Source of the DNA: Chitinophagaceae bacterium
GTDB taxonomy: Bacteria; Bacteroidota; Bacteroidia; Chitinophagales; Chitinophagaceae
Length of the DNA stretch: 64,000 nucleotides
Assembly (NCBI GenBank): GCA_023957155.1
Contig: JAMLHK010000006.1
Location: 62,001-126,000, forward strand
Direction of reading: 5' to 3'
Notes under the pieces: generated by a model
Told to the model about the DNA's origin: nothing
What the model saw: only the letters and a program-made list of their open reading frames with translations
The model's database searches: none
Part shown: positions 1 to 8,779 of the stretch, one piece after another
Numbering within the stretch: position 1 is the stretch's first letter
Layout of the letters: the number at the start of each line of letters is the position of its first letter
Position numbers and translations under genes: made by a program

Positions 1-617
1 GTCGCTCATTTTAGCCAGTTCCTCGTTATGTGTGACGATAAGAAATGTTTGTTTATGGGTATCCCGCAATTGAACAAACAGGTGATGTAATTCCCTTGCG
101 TTTTTGGAATCCAGGTTTCCTGTAGGCTCATCGGCAAACACGATGTCCGGGTTATTGATGAGTGCCCGCGCAACAGCCACGCGTTGCTGTTCACCGCCGG
201 AAAGGGCAGCGGGCTTATTTTCTATCCGGTCTTTCAATCCCAGCGTTTTCAGGAGCTCCCTGGCCCGGGCTTCCGTTTCTTTTTTCTTTTTACCCTCTAA
301 CCAGCCGGGAATACAAACATTTTCCAGGGCGCTGAATTCGGGCAACAGGTGATGGAACTGGAATACAAACCCCATGTGCCTGTTCCTGAAGTTTGCCAGC
401 TTTTTACCGCTGAGCAGATCTACCCGCTGGTTGTGCAGCATGATCTCCCCGCTATCTGCCTTATCCAGCGTCCCGATAATATGCAATAAGGTGCTTTTCC
501 CCGCACCTGATGAACCTACAATACTTACAATTTCACCTGCCTGTATGTCGAGGCTTACTCCTTTAAGTACCTGCAGGCTGCCGTAAGATTTGGTAATATT
601 TTTAACAGATAGCATGA
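1..617 (-). CDS. lolD: LolD-type lipoprotein-release ABC transporter ATPase, partial, with apparent 5' frameshift
   Basis: The ATPase subunit of LolCDE-type transporters energises extraction of lipoproteins from the inner membrane. Visible motifs are Walker A GSSGAGKS, a Q-loop (VFQFHHLLP), the LolD/MacB-type signature LSGGEQQR, Walker B (DIVFADEP) and a switch histidine in IVTHNEE. The 3' end lies beyond the left edge. The natural ATG at 617..615 gives MLSV followed by a run of seven A on the coding strand (599-605). The rest of the protein (NITKSYGSLQVLKG) is in a different frame. Five or eight A would restore MLSVKNITKSYG, whereas with seven A the coding frame has a TAA at 606..604 and no ATG before Walker A. 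This may be a sequencing error, a real mutation or transcriptional slippage. Family assignment is firm; the state of the 5' end is not. Confidence 0.85.
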
Positions 618-730
618 ATAACCAGGGTTTTAAAAAACTGAAAATTAATCATTAAGGCAACACTTAACAAGGGCGCCGGCAATAAAAACTGCTTATAACC
701 GTTCATTTTTTCGATTTCAGGTAAGCGAAT

Positions 731-760
731 TTGGAAATTACGTGCTAAACTTTACTTTTG
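731..760 (+). promoter_or_regulatory. Bacteroidota-type promoter for the DUF2795 gene
   Basis: A -33 TTG (731-733) is followed after exactly 19 nt by TACTTTTG (753-760), matching the Bacteroidota primary sigma consensus TTG-N19-TAnnTTTG. It lies about 90 bp before the ATG at 851, so a leader of roughly 85 nt is expected. Confidence 0.6.
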
Positions 761-850
761 CGGAAAAATTGCTGTCCCTTACCGGCTAAGGTAGAACGAA
801 AGGTGTTGGACAGCAAGACATAAATCTGATCATCGTAAAAACAACAATAC

Positions 851-1072
851 ATGTTCTGGACTCTTGAACTGGCATCCTATCTCGAAGACGCTCCGTGGCC
901 CGCTACAAAAGACGAACTGATTGATTACACTATACGAAGTGGTGCGCCGATAGAAGTAATTGAAAATCTCCAGGAACTGGAAGATGAAGGAGAGGTATAT
1001 GAAGGTATTGATGATATCTGGCCTGATTATCCTTCCCAGGAGGACTTCTTCTTTAATGAAGATGAATATTAA
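851..1072 (+). CDS. DUF2795 family protein, small acidic conserved
   Basis: A 73-residue acidic protein (MFWTLELASYLEDAPWPATK at the start, ending in FFFNEDEY) that I recognise as the DUF2795 family, highly conserved and of constant size in Bacteroidota. There is no signal peptide or membrane segment, so it is cytoplasmic. The molecular role is not established and none can be deduced from its neighbours. It is a single-gene unit with its own consensus promoter (731-760) and a strong terminator (1142-1168), which suggests stable independent expression. The ATG at 851 is the conserved family start. Confidence 0.85.
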   Translation: MFWTLELASYLEDAPWPATKDELIDYTIRSGAPIEVIENLQELEDEGEVYEGIDDIWPDYPSQEDFFFNEDEY

Positions 1073-1141
1073 GTTGGTTACTGTATCCTGTCGGGTACAT
1101 TAATTCACCACTATTTGTTGTGCTTATTGATATATTGATTT

Positions 1142-1168
1142 AGCCGTTCTTTTAAGAGCGGCTTTTTT
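1142..1168 (+). terminator. Rho-independent terminator after the DUF2795 gene
   Basis: GCCGTTCT pairs with AGAGCGGC (one G-U pair) around a TTTA loop and is followed by six T. It lies between convergent genes and may also help stop transcription from the right. Confidence 0.75.
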
Positions 1169-1227
1169 AATAGATTAAAGATTGCGGATGTTCAAAAGCA
1201 GGAGGAATACGATATAACAGGTTATGC

Positions 1228-2565
1228 TTACAACCCAAGCCGTACTGCAAGATCGGAACTGAAGATATGGTCTGGATCATATTTGGCCTTGACAGCTGCC
1301 CAGCTTTCGTATTGCGGATACATTGCCCGGAAGGTAGACTTATCCAGCATGGCATCTTTACCGAGGTATATCCTGCCTCCGGCTTCCAGAACAGCTTCAT
1401 CTAACCGTTTGGTAAATGTTTTCAGGTCGTGGGTCACCGGGAAATCAATGGCTAAGGTATAGCCCTTAAACGGGAAAGATAACATCCCATGCCCTTCTCC
1501 CATTTTCTTAAAAACATTCAGGAAAGGTGTACATCTGCTGGAGGCTATCATTTCCATGATTTTCCGGAGATGGGTTACTCCGTTCTCTTCCGGGATCACA
1601 AACTGGTACTGGATAAATCCCCTTTTACCATAGCCCCTGTTCCAGTTATTGATCATATCTAACGGGAAGAAAAATTTTTCGTAATGCACAAATGTTTTGG
1701 GTGAGTTTTGCACGTATCCGATAACCCTGTTAAGCAGCCGTACCGTTATATTGTTGAGTGTAAAATCGGGTAGGAAAAAAGGAACATTCAGCCCGGCGGC
1801 CCTATGAATTTTTAGCGGCTCTTTTTTTAAGGATTCGGGTAGCGCTTCGAGTGGGGCAGCGTCTCCTACCGTCAAAACACCCCGCCCAAGCTGTTTGCCT
1901 GTTGCCAGCGGATCAATCCAGGCTACGGAATAGTTATAGTGTTTGTATTGTTCAAGGGCGTCTAACATCTCATCCAGGTTGGCTGCTTTAACAGACTGCT
2001 GCCTGAAATAGGTAGTTTCAATTTTTCTTAGCCTGATCTTAGCTGTTAGTATAATTCCGAGGAGACCAAGCCCTCCAAAGTTGGCAATGAACAGGTCGGC
2101 GTGCTCATCCCGCGAAGCGGTTATGATATTTCCGTTAGCCAGTAAAATAGTAAAAGAGATAACGCAGTTGATAAAAGAGCCATCCACGTGATGTGCTTTG
2201 CCGTGGATATCATTAGCGATAGCGCCACCAATAGTAACGAATTTCGTTCCGGGGCAGATCATCGGCATCCAGCCCCTGGGAGCAAATGTGGTAATGATCT
2301 CATCTAAGCTTGCGCCGGCTTCACATTCCAATATCCCTTCATTTTCATCCCATGAAATAAAATAATGCATCCTGGTGCAGATGCATACGTTATGTCCGGA
2401 GAGGATTGCCTGGTCACCGTAGCTTCTTCCCAGTCCTCTTGCAATTACCGGCCCGGCTGATATTACACTACTCAGTTCCCTTGCATTTGCAGGTGTGGAG
2501 ACCTGTACATTGGCTTTTGGATAATTGCCCCAGCCGGCTAAAACTCCTTGGTGTGATGCTGCCAT
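1228..2565 (-). CDS. DprE1-like FAD-dependent oxidase (decaprenylphosphoryl-ribose 2-oxidase family)
   Basis: A 445-residue FAD_binding_4 / D-arabinono-lactone-oxidase-type flavoprotein. The pyrophosphate loop IARGLGRSYGD is at residues 41-51, and TIGGAIANDIHGKAHH at 111-126 closely matches the FAD-contact segment of mycobacterial DprE1. The C-terminal ends (YLGKDAMLD, then SSDLAVRLGL) also resemble DprE1. DprE1 oxidises the 2'-OH of polyprenyl-phosphoryl-ribose, and DprE2 then reduces the keto group to give the arabinose epimer. The usual partners are not adjacent: a DprE2-like SDR, a UbiA-type prenyltransferase and a HAD phosphatase lie 21 kb away (22951-25227). The glycerate kinase gene upstream looks unrelated. 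Family membership is firm; the polyprenyl-phospho-pentose substrate is inferred. Confidence 0.8.
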   Translation of the reverse strand: MAASHQGVLAGWGNYPKANVQVSTPANARELSSVISAGPVIARGLGRSYGDQAILSGHNVCICTRMHYFISWDENEGILECEAGASLDEIITTFAPRGWMPMICPGTKFVTIGGAIANDIHGKAHHVDGSFINCVISFTILLANGNIITASRDEHADLFIANFGGLGLLGIILTAKIRLRKIETTYFRQQSVKAANLDEMLDALEQYKHYNYSVAWIDPLATGKQLGRGVLTVGDAAPLEALPESLKKEPLKIHRAAGLNVPFFLPDFTLNNITVRLLNRVIGYVQNSPKTFVHYEKFFFPLDMINNWNRGYGKRGFIQYQFVIPEENGVTHLRKIMEMIASSRCTPFLNVFKKMGEGHGMLSFPFKGYTLAIDFPVTHDLKTFTKRLDEAVLEAGGRIYLGKDAMLDKSTFRAMYPQYESWAAVKAKYDPDHIFSSDLAVRLGL

Positions 2566-2624
2566 ATAGCAAAATTGGTATAAACTAACGTTTTTGTGAT
2601 TAAAATGTTTCTTATCGGTCCATT

Positions 2625-3938
2625 TTAATCGGACAGACCTATTATAATATCCATTACGTTGGTCTGGGTAGGACCTGTTATGATCAGTCCGCCGGTTTTT
2701 TCAAAAAAATGGTAGGCATCGTTGTTGTGAAGGTACACTCTGGGGTTTAAGGAAAGTTTGTCGGCCTGGTTAAATATATCCGCATCAATAACGGCGCCTG
2801 CTGCTGTTGTGGGGCCGTCTGTTCCATCTGTTCCTCCCGACAGTATGGTCACCCGGTGATTTTGTAACCACATCCTGTCCCGGATTTCACATAAGGCGGC
2901 TAAAGCAAGATGCTGATTTCTTCCTCCTTTACCTGTCCCCTTTACGGTTACTGTTGTTTCACCGCCCCATAGTAAGCATAGAGGCGAATCACCTTTTTCA
3001 TTTTTTAACCGGCTGATGAAAGTTGCCGCCTGTATTTCAGCATCACCGGTAAGCATAGGCGAAAGAATCGTAGTTGCATACCCCAGGGCCTGTGCTTTTT
3101 GGGCAGCGGCATCCAGCGCATTTTGGTTAGAAGCGACTAAGAAGTTGCATACGTTTAAAAAGGCCGGATCGCCCGGCTTGGGAGTTTCCGGGATGCTGCC
3201 CCGCATGCCGTTAAGCAACCGGTTTTTAATGCAGGCCGGGATGCTGTCAGCAAGCGCATACTTTTCAATTACATGCCAGGCGTCCCCGAATGTAGTTTCA
3301 TCAGGCACGGTTAATCCGCTGGCAATGACCGACAGATCATCTCCCGGAACATCGCTCAGCAGCAGTGCTATAACCCGGGCACGGGTATATTGCATCAGCT
3401 GACCACCTTTTATATCAGAAAGATGCTTTCTGACGGTATTCATCTCATCAATAGAAGCACCACAACTGAGGAGCAATTGCACGGTTTGCTGGATATCCGG
3501 CAGGTTGCAGCCCCGCGGTACATCAGTAATCAGGGCAGAAGCTCCTCCGCTGATCAGCAGGATGATAGTATCTGTAGGTTTTGCTTTTTTAAATAACCTT
3601 ATCAAAGCCTCGCCTCCCAGTAAACTGTTGTTGTCAGGAACAGGATGCCCTGCTTCTATGGTATGGCAATGAGTTAACGAAAGAGCATGATCGTATTTGG
3701 TAATGACAAGCCCTTCCGTGATATGGTTATTGAATATCTTTTCCGTTTCTAAGGCCATCGCCGAAGCTGCTTTACCAACCGCTGCAATATACAGGCCGCC
3801 TGTCTCTTTTACCGGGATATGTTGATCTCCGACCCGTATCCTGTTTTCTTCAAATTGAATATGATGTGGAATAAAATGCCCGGGCTTAACGGCTTCCACA
3901 CCCGCCAGGAATATGGCAATAGCGTCCTGTCTCAACAT
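2625..3938 (-). CDS. Glycerate 2-kinase, GckA/TtuD type (DUF4147-MOFRL)
   Basis: A 437-residue class II glycerate kinase. The N-terminal DUF4147 domain contains AVGKAASAMA (residues about 53-62) and the LLISGGASAL loop. The C-terminal MOFRL half contains LWGGETTVTVKGTGKGGRNQ and LSGGTDGTDGPT. The enzyme phosphorylates D-glycerate to 2-phosphoglycerate with ATP in the cytoplasm, feeding glycerate from glyoxylate, tartronate or serine breakdown into glycolysis. Length and motif order are normal. It lies 59 bp upstream of the DprE1-like gene on the same strand, so co-transcription is possible, but no shared pathway is evident. The ATG at 3938 is the first in frame. Confidence 0.88.
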   Translation of the reverse strand: MLRQDAIAIFLAGVEAVKPGHFIPHHIQFEENRIRVGDQHIPVKETGGLYIAAVGKAASAMALETEKIFNNHITEGLVITKYDHALSLTHCHTIEAGHPVPDNNSLLGGEALIRLFKKAKPTDTIILLISGGASALITDVPRGCNLPDIQQTVQLLLSCGASIDEMNTVRKHLSDIKGGQLMQYTRARVIALLLSDVPGDDLSVIASGLTVPDETTFGDAWHVIEKYALADSIPACIKNRLLNGMRGSIPETPKPGDPAFLNVCNFLVASNQNALDAAAQKAQALGYATTILSPMLTGDAEIQAATFISRLKNEKGDSPLCLLWGGETTVTVKGTGKGGRNQHLALAALCEIRDRMWLQNHRVTILSGGTDGTDGPTTAAGAVIDADIFNQADKLSLNPRVYLHNNDAYHFFEKTGGLIITGPTQTNVMDIIIGLSD

Positions 3939-4010
3939 GTCTGAAATTAGCTTTGTTTAAATATGAGGTAGTGTGCTTTCTCAATCAATTTTATATTACC
4001 TTCGATACCG

Positions 4011-4043
4011 ATTAGTTGTTTAGCTAACTAATTGATATATCAA
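4011..4043 (+). promoter_or_regulatory. Two adjacent palindromes, candidate operator for the FadN-like gene
   Basis: ATTAGTT (4011-4017) and AACTAAT (4026-4032) are perfect inverted half-sites with 8 nt between. They abut a perfect 12-bp palindrome TTGATATATCAA (4032-4043). A weak -7-like TACCTTCG lies at 3997-4004. This is consistent with control by a TetR/GntR-type fatty-acid regulator, but no regulator gene is adjacent. Confidence 0.4.
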
Positions 4044-4106
4044 ATTCAAGGTAAGGAAATAACGGTTGAATGAACCGGTTATTCAACTAAAATTAAATAT
4101 GATCTG

Positions 4107-6518
4107 ATGAAACGTATCATCAAAAAAGTAGCCGTATTAGGTTCTGGTGTAATGGGATCCCGCATCGCCTGCCATTTTGCAGGAACCGGGGTGCAGGTTT
4201 TGTTATTAGATATAGCACCAACGGAATTAAATGCTTCAGAAAAGGCAAAAGGATTAGCCCTGGATCACCCGGCAGTTAAAAACCGGATCGTTAATGATGC
4301 GCTGGCAGCAGCAGTGAAGTCAAATCCATCGCCGGTATATACTAAAGATGCCGTGAAGAAGATTACGACAGGTAACTTTACGGATAATATGAAAGATATT
4401 GCCGGTTGCGATTGGGTGATTGAAGTGGTGGTAGAGCGGTTAGATATTAAGCACCAGGTTCTTTCGGAAGTTGATAAATTCCGTAAGCCGGGAACATTGA
4501 TCACCTCTAATACTTCGGGTATTCCTATACACCTGATGGCGGAAGGAAGGAGTGAAGATTTTAAAAAACATTTTTGTGGAACGCATTTCTTCAACCCGCC
4601 GCGTTACCTGCGTTTATTAGAAATTATTCCTACCACATATACCGATAGGGAAGTCATTAACTTTTTGATGGAGTATGGCGATGTGTACCTCGGTAAAACT
4701 ACCGTATTATGTAAGGATACTCCTGCTTTTATAGCCAACCGGATTGGTGTATATAGCATAGCATTAATATTTAAGCTGGTTGAAAAATTAGGATTAAGCA
4801 TTGATGAAGTAGAGGCGCTCTCCGGGCCGGTGTTGGGAAGGCCGAAATCGGCTACTTTCCGAACGGCTGATGTAGTGGGCATTGACACGTTGGTAAAGGT
4901 TGCCCAGGGGGTATATGATAACTGCCCGGAGGATGAAGCGCGGGATACTTTTATTATTCCGTCATGGATATCAAAGCTGGTTGAAAATAAATGGTTGGGT
5001 GATAAGACGGGGCAGGGTTTTTTTAAAAAGATCAAATCTAAAAATGGCGGCTCGGAGATACTCGTGCTTAATCCTTCCTCTTTTGAATATGAGCCGCGTA
5101 AGAAATCTAAATTCGCATCGGTAGAAACGGCAAAGGGAATAGATGATCTCAGACTAAGGATCAAAGCCCTGTTGTCGGGACAGGATAAAGCGGGAGAATT
5201 TTTCCGGCAATTTCATTACGGGTTGTTTTCTTATATCTCTCATCGTATACCGGAAATATCTGATGAAGTATACCGGATTGATGATGCCATGAAAGCCGGT
5301 TTTGGCTGGGAGATCGGAGCCTTTGAAACCTGGGATGCATTGGGTGTGGAAAAAACATGCAAAGCAATGAAAGATGCCGGTTTTTCTGTAGCCCCATGGG
5401 TTGAGGATATGCTGGCAAAAGGGAACAGCTCCTTTTATAAAGTAGATAAAGGCGTTACATTATGCTATTCTCCTGCTGAAAGCAAATATGTGCCCACGGT
5501 TGCAGCCGGTATGGAAAGTGCTTTTCTGGTGATGAAGAATTTTGCCGGGCAGACGGTCTGGAAGAATAGCGCCGCCAATGTTTATCATTTAGGCGATGAT
5601 GTATTGGGGCTGGAATGGAATACCAAGATGGGAACAATCGGAGGAGAGGTGCTGGAAGGTATTCAAAAAGCTATTTCATTGGCGGAGGAGAAATATAAAG
5701 GTGTGGTAATTGCTAACAGCAATCAGAATTTTTCGGCCGGTGCTAATGTAGGTTTAATTTTCATGTATGCGGTAGAGCAGGATTATGATGAGTTGGATAT
5801 GGCTATTCGTGCATTTCAGAATACGATGATGCGTGCACGGTATTCCAGTGTGCCGGTAGTTATAGCGCCACATGGATTAACTCTTGGTGGTTCCTGTGAA
5901 CTAAGCCTGCATAGCGATAAAGTATTACCGGCAGCAGAAAGTTATATAGGGTTAGTGGAACTGGGTGTGGGATTAATACCGGGTGGCGGTGGCACCAAGG
6001 AGTTTGTATTACGTGCGGCAGATGAGATGCATGAAGATGAGCCGGACACCATTACATTGAAAAACCGGTTTTTAACCATAGCTACGGCTAAAGTTTCAAC
6101 CAGCGCTTTTGAAGCTTTTGATCTGGGCATTTTACGAAAGGGGCATGATGAAGTGATCCTTAACCAGGACCGGCGTATTGCTGCCGCTAAGAATAGTGTT
6201 ATTGAAATATTTGATAAGGGCTATGTAACGCCTGTTCAGCGAACGGATATCAGGGTGCCGGGACGTTCTATGCTTGGGGCTTTCTATGCCGGCGTTAATG
6301 GGATGTGGAGGGCAAATTACGCTACGGATCATGATGTGGTAGTGGCTAAAAAACTCGCTTATGTGATGTGTGGGGGTGATTTAAGCGAACCATCGCTGGT
6401 GAGTGAGCAATATCTGCTTGATCTGGAAAGAGAGGCATTTTTAAGTCTCTGCGGTGAAAAGAAAACATTAGAGCGGATACAAAGTGTTTTAAAAGGGGGT
6501 AAGCCGGTGCGGAATTAA
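4107..6518 (+). CDS. Bifunctional 3-hydroxyacyl-CoA dehydrogenase / enoyl-CoA hydratase (FadN type)
   Basis: An 803-residue fusion for two steps of beta-oxidation: hydration of enoyl-CoA and NAD-dependent oxidation of 3-hydroxyacyl-CoA. The N-terminal Rossmann fold starts VAVLGSGVMGSRIA (residues 9-22) and carries the family segment GTHFFNPPRYLRLLEI. HCDH C-terminal domains follow, then a crotonase domain in the last third with SAGANVG and GLVELGVGLIPGGGGTKE. Dehydrogenase-first order is that of FadN, opposite to E. coli FadB. The usual thiolase and acyl-CoA dehydrogenase partners are not in this window, so this is a solitary copy. Palindromes at 4011-4043 may serve regulation. The neighbouring sigma/anti-sigma pair is on the opposite strand. 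Confidence 0.88.
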   Translation: MKRIIKKVAVLGSGVMGSRIACHFAGTGVQVLLLDIAPTELNASEKAKGLALDHPAVKNRIVNDALAAAVKSNPSPVYTKDAVKKITTGNFTDNMKDIAGCDWVIEVVVERLDIKHQVLSEVDKFRKPGTLITSNTSGIPIHLMAEGRSEDFKKHFCGTHFFNPPRYLRLLEIIPTTYTDREVINFLMEYGDVYLGKTTVLCKDTPAFIANRIGVYSIALIFKLVEKLGLSIDEVEALSGPVLGRPKSATFRTADVVGIDTLVKVAQGVYDNCPEDEARDTFIIPSWISKLVENKWLGDKTGQGFFKKIKSKNGGSEILVLNPSSFEYEPRKKSKFASVETAKGIDDLRLRIKALLSGQDKAGEFFRQFHYGLFSYISHRIPEISDEVYRIDDAMKAGFGWEIGAFETWDALGVEKTCKAMKDAGFSVAPWVEDMLAKGNSSFYKVDKGVTLCYSPAESKYVPTVAAGMESAFLVMKNFAGQTVWKNSAANVYHLGDDVLGLEWNTKMGTIGGEVLEGIQKAISLAEEKYKGVVIANSNQNFSAGANVGLIFMYAVEQDYDELDMAIRAFQNTMMRARYSSVPVVIAPHGLTLGGSCELSLHSDKVLPAAESYIGLVELGVGLIPGGGGTKEFVLRAADEMHEDEPDTITLKNRFLTIATAKVSTSAFEAFDLGILRKGHDEVILNQDRRIAAAKNSVIEIFDKGYVTPVQRTDIRVPGRSMLGAFYAGVNGMWRANYATDHDVVVAKKLAYVMCGGDLSEPSLVSEQYLLDLEREAFLSLCGEKKTLERIQSVLKGGKPVRN

Positions 6519-6611
6519 TAATATAAAAACCTGCGGGCAGGCACGCCATGAAGGTAGACTATATAAATCCGGGGTGCCGGTAACGGATGGGGCAGATACA
6601 GCAGGTAAAGA

Positions 6612-6965
6612 TTATAAATGTTCCCGGAGAAGAATATAAAACATAAGTACCAGCAGCAAAATGATAATCGTTGTAACCACCGGGATCATCAGTTCAGGTG
6701 GTTTCTTTTTTAATAGCTTTTTTCTGCGTCCGTGCAGTTTTTTAATTAATCTTTTGTTGAGTTGGCTGATTACCACAGGGAGATCATGCTTCTCTGTTAC
6801 CTGCTCCAGTCCTTCCGCAGCATCGTTCTCAAAATCCGAGTCAATCAGCAGCCTTTCAACTTCATGTCTTTCTTCAGGTGACAGCTTGTTTTCAAGGTAG
6901 TCAAGGAGCTTCCTTTGATCTGCATCTTTTACCTGTGATAATATGTTCAGTAACTCATTATTCAT
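6612..6965 (-). CDS. Small membrane protein, probable anti-sigma-like partner of the ECF factor
   Basis: A 117-residue protein. The soluble N-terminal part (about 1-90) has LLDYLENKLSPEERHEVER, resembling the helical N-terminus of Bacteroidota anti-sigma-like proteins (compare QRYLDRQMSAQERYALEKA in the gene at 47898-49214). A very basic segment follows (KRLIKKLHGRRKKLLKKK), then one transmembrane helix at about 93-113. Immediate proximity downstream of an ECF sigma gene (18 bp gap) suggests it binds that sigma factor at the membrane. No zinc-binding HxxxCxxC motif is present. Function is inferred from layout and topology only. Confidence 0.6.
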   Translation of the reverse strand: MNNELLNILSQVKDADQRKLLDYLENKLSPEERHEVERLLIDSDFENDAAEGLEQVTEKHDLPVVISQLNKRLIKKLHGRRKKLLKKKPPELMIPVVTTIIILLLVLMFYILLREHL

Positions 6966-6983
6966 GTTTTACGGTTGCTGGTA

Positions 6984-7562
6984 TCAAACTTTATTATTCT
7001 TCATTTTCTTTTCTATGCTGAGCTTCAGGTTGCGTTTTCCGTTTTGAAGGTAGCTTTTTACCTGCATAGTGGTAAATCCGGTTATGGTTGCGATCTCATG
7101 ATATGATTTCTTTTTCAGGTAAAAAAGAATGATACATTGTTTTTGTTCTGCATTAAGCTCGTCTACCGCATCATGTAAAGCATCTAATGTGATATCTTTC
7201 TGCCATTGATAAAGGGTGCCGTTACTCTCTTCCGGTGGAGATATGATCATCCTTTCTGTAACCGGTAACGTGTTTTTTCCTTTATCCCGGAGTTGCATTA
7301 AACAATAGTTCTTTGCAATCATATATAACCAGCTTTTAAAGTAGGTTACCGGGTATTTTTGCAGTTCTGCTATTACCTTCAGGAAAATTTGTTGTACGGC
7401 ATCTTTTGCTTCTTCTTCATCTTTTAAATATTTCATACATACCCCGTATAATAACAGCGTATATCGTTGCATTAGCAGTCCCAGCCACTCATTATTGCCA
7501 TCTGTGTAATACTGTGCTAAAAGTCCGGCATCTGTGATATTGTTCAATTCTGGAGCTGACAC
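6984..7562 (-). CDS. ECF-type RNA polymerase sigma-70 factor
   Basis: A 192-residue ECF sigma factor. Region 2 includes YGVCMKYLKDEEEAKDAVQQ and SWLYMIAKNYCLMQLR; region 4 has the helix-turn-helix SYHEIATITGFTTMQVKSYL. It would direct RNA polymerase to a small regulon, held back by a membrane anti-sigma protein. The reading begins at a GTG (7562..7560); no ATG lies near the expected N-terminus. A paralogue with the same architecture is at 49292-49855. Targets are not identifiable here. The downstream small membrane gene is its likely partner. Confidence 0.88.
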   Translation of the reverse strand: MSAPELNNITDAGLLAQYYTDGNNEWLGLLMQRYTLLLYGVCMKYLKDEEEAKDAVQQIFLKVIAELQKYPVTYFKSWLYMIAKNYCLMQLRDKGKNTLPVTERMIISPPEESNGTLYQWQKDITLDALHDAVDELNAEQKQCIILFYLKKKSYHEIATITGFTTMQVKSYLQNGKRNLKLSIEKKMKNNKV

Positions 7563-7664
7563 AACTGAAAAATTGATTAAATACTTATCAAAGAGATGCG
7601 GATTAGGTTATATTCCATAAGCAGCATGAAAAATAAAAGTTCTTACCGGCTCCGGACAGGCAGG

Positions 7665-8207
7665 TTAGGAAGCAAAATTTTGCTTATAAGCCAGGATAGC
7701 CTCTTCTGTTATTTTGAGTGCGGTTGCTTTATCCTGAAACTCATTAACGCTAACAGTTTTGTTTTCCAGCTTTTTATACTCCTCGAAAAATTGTCGCAGC
7801 TCACTAAAGAAATGTTTGGGCATTTCCTCGATATTGTTGATGTAGTTTACGCCCGGGTCATTATTGGCAACCGCAATAATCTTATCATCCGCATCGCCAC
7901 CGTCAATCATTTGCATCACACCAATAACCTTAGCCTGAACAAGGCATAGCGGTTGGATGCTCACACTGGAAATAACCAGTATATCCAGGGGGTCTTTATC
8001 ATCGCCGTAAGTTTGCGGGATGAAGCCGTAATTTACCGGGTAATAGAAAGATGAATAAATAACCCGGTCTAATTTCAACAATCCGCTTGGTTTGTCAATC
8101 TCATACTTTTGCCTGGATCCCTGTGGTATCTCTATTACAGCGTTCACTATTCTTGGTGCATTTTCACCGGGTGTTATTCCATGCCAGGGATGAAGGACTG
8201 TTTGCAT
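7665..8207 (-). CDS. ppa: Inorganic pyrophosphatase, family I
   Basis: A 180-residue soluble pyrophosphatase hydrolysing PPi to two phosphates, which pulls biosynthetic reactions forward. Family I features include an ExPxGSRxKYE-type stretch ([15 protein letters not shown]), [20 protein letters not shown] with the metal-binding acidic residues, and [20 protein letters not shown]. Length is normal for the bacterial enzyme. ATG at 8207. It appears monocistronic, with short spacers on both sides. Confidence 0.92.
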   Translation of the reverse strand: MQTVLHPWHGITPGENAPRIVNAVIEIPQGSRQKYEIDKPSGLLKLDRVIYSSFYYPVNYGFIPQTYGDDKDPLDILVISSVSIQPLCLVQAKVIGVMQMIDGGDADDKIIAVANNDPGVNYINNIEEMPKHFFSELRQFFEEYKKLENKTVSVNEFQDKATALKITEEAILAYKQNFAS

Positions 8208-8315
8208 AATATACTGTAGTTTTAGAAGGAAAGATAATAATAAAACCAGATAGAAAAGGGGATAATTTCCCGTGATGAAATGATGGAAAACCGGCGGAGC
8301 AATAATCTATGGGGG

Positions 8316-8732
8316 TTACTCTGTGTCGTTACTTCCCGTAAAAGTATACTTAAAATCAACCCACCACTCGTTATTTGTTTTTACCAGTTTAATTTCACTG
8401 TTTTGTTTCTTATAAGAATTGGAGTAATTTATTATTGCGGTAGAATCATTAAGTGATTGAAACTTATTAATAATGATGCTGGCTCCTTTATAGTTGATTT
8501 TTTCTTCCCGGGTTTCTGCAGCGTATTTCTTTTCAATGGTTTCAAATAGTCTTTCATTGTCAGGGTCTGGTAATATATATGCTTTAGCGTTTTGCATATC
8601 GCCATCGAGAGCAAAGCGGATAAATTCTCTTCCTGCCTCCAGTGGATCATCCGGCTTTTGAGCATCTTTATTTTCGGTACATCCGGTAAAAAGCAAATAG
8701 CAGGTAGTCAGAAGAAAAATGATGCTGCGCAT
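8316..8732 (-). CDS. Hypothetical lipoprotein, small NTF2-like (DUF4878-like) type
   Basis: A 138-residue putative lipoprotein. Signal peptide MRSIIFLLTTCYLLFTGC ends in a lipobox-like FTGC. The mature domain resembles small cone-fold DUF4878-type proteins: an N-terminal helix with AGREFIRFALDGDMQNAKAY, then beta strands ending WWVDFKYTF. I chose ATG 8732; a TTG eight codons upstream would put extra polar residues before the signal peptide. It sits 47 bp downstream of the secreted protein at 8780, so the two may share a transcript. No function known. Confidence 0.6.
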   Translation of the reverse strand: MRSIIFLLTTCYLLFTGCTENKDAQKPDDPLEAGREFIRFALDGDMQNAKAYILPDPDNERLFETIEKKYAAETREEKINYKGASIIINKFQSLNDSTAIINYSNSYKKQNSEIKLVKTNNEWWVDFKYTFTGSNDTE

Positions 8733-8779
8733 GAGAGTTATATATGTTGTTCGCAAATGTAAGCATTAAATCCGGCCGG

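Noticed and set aside
7596-7949. 117-residue plus-strand open frame
   Set aside because: Antisense to pyrophosphatase, whose motifs are unmistakable.
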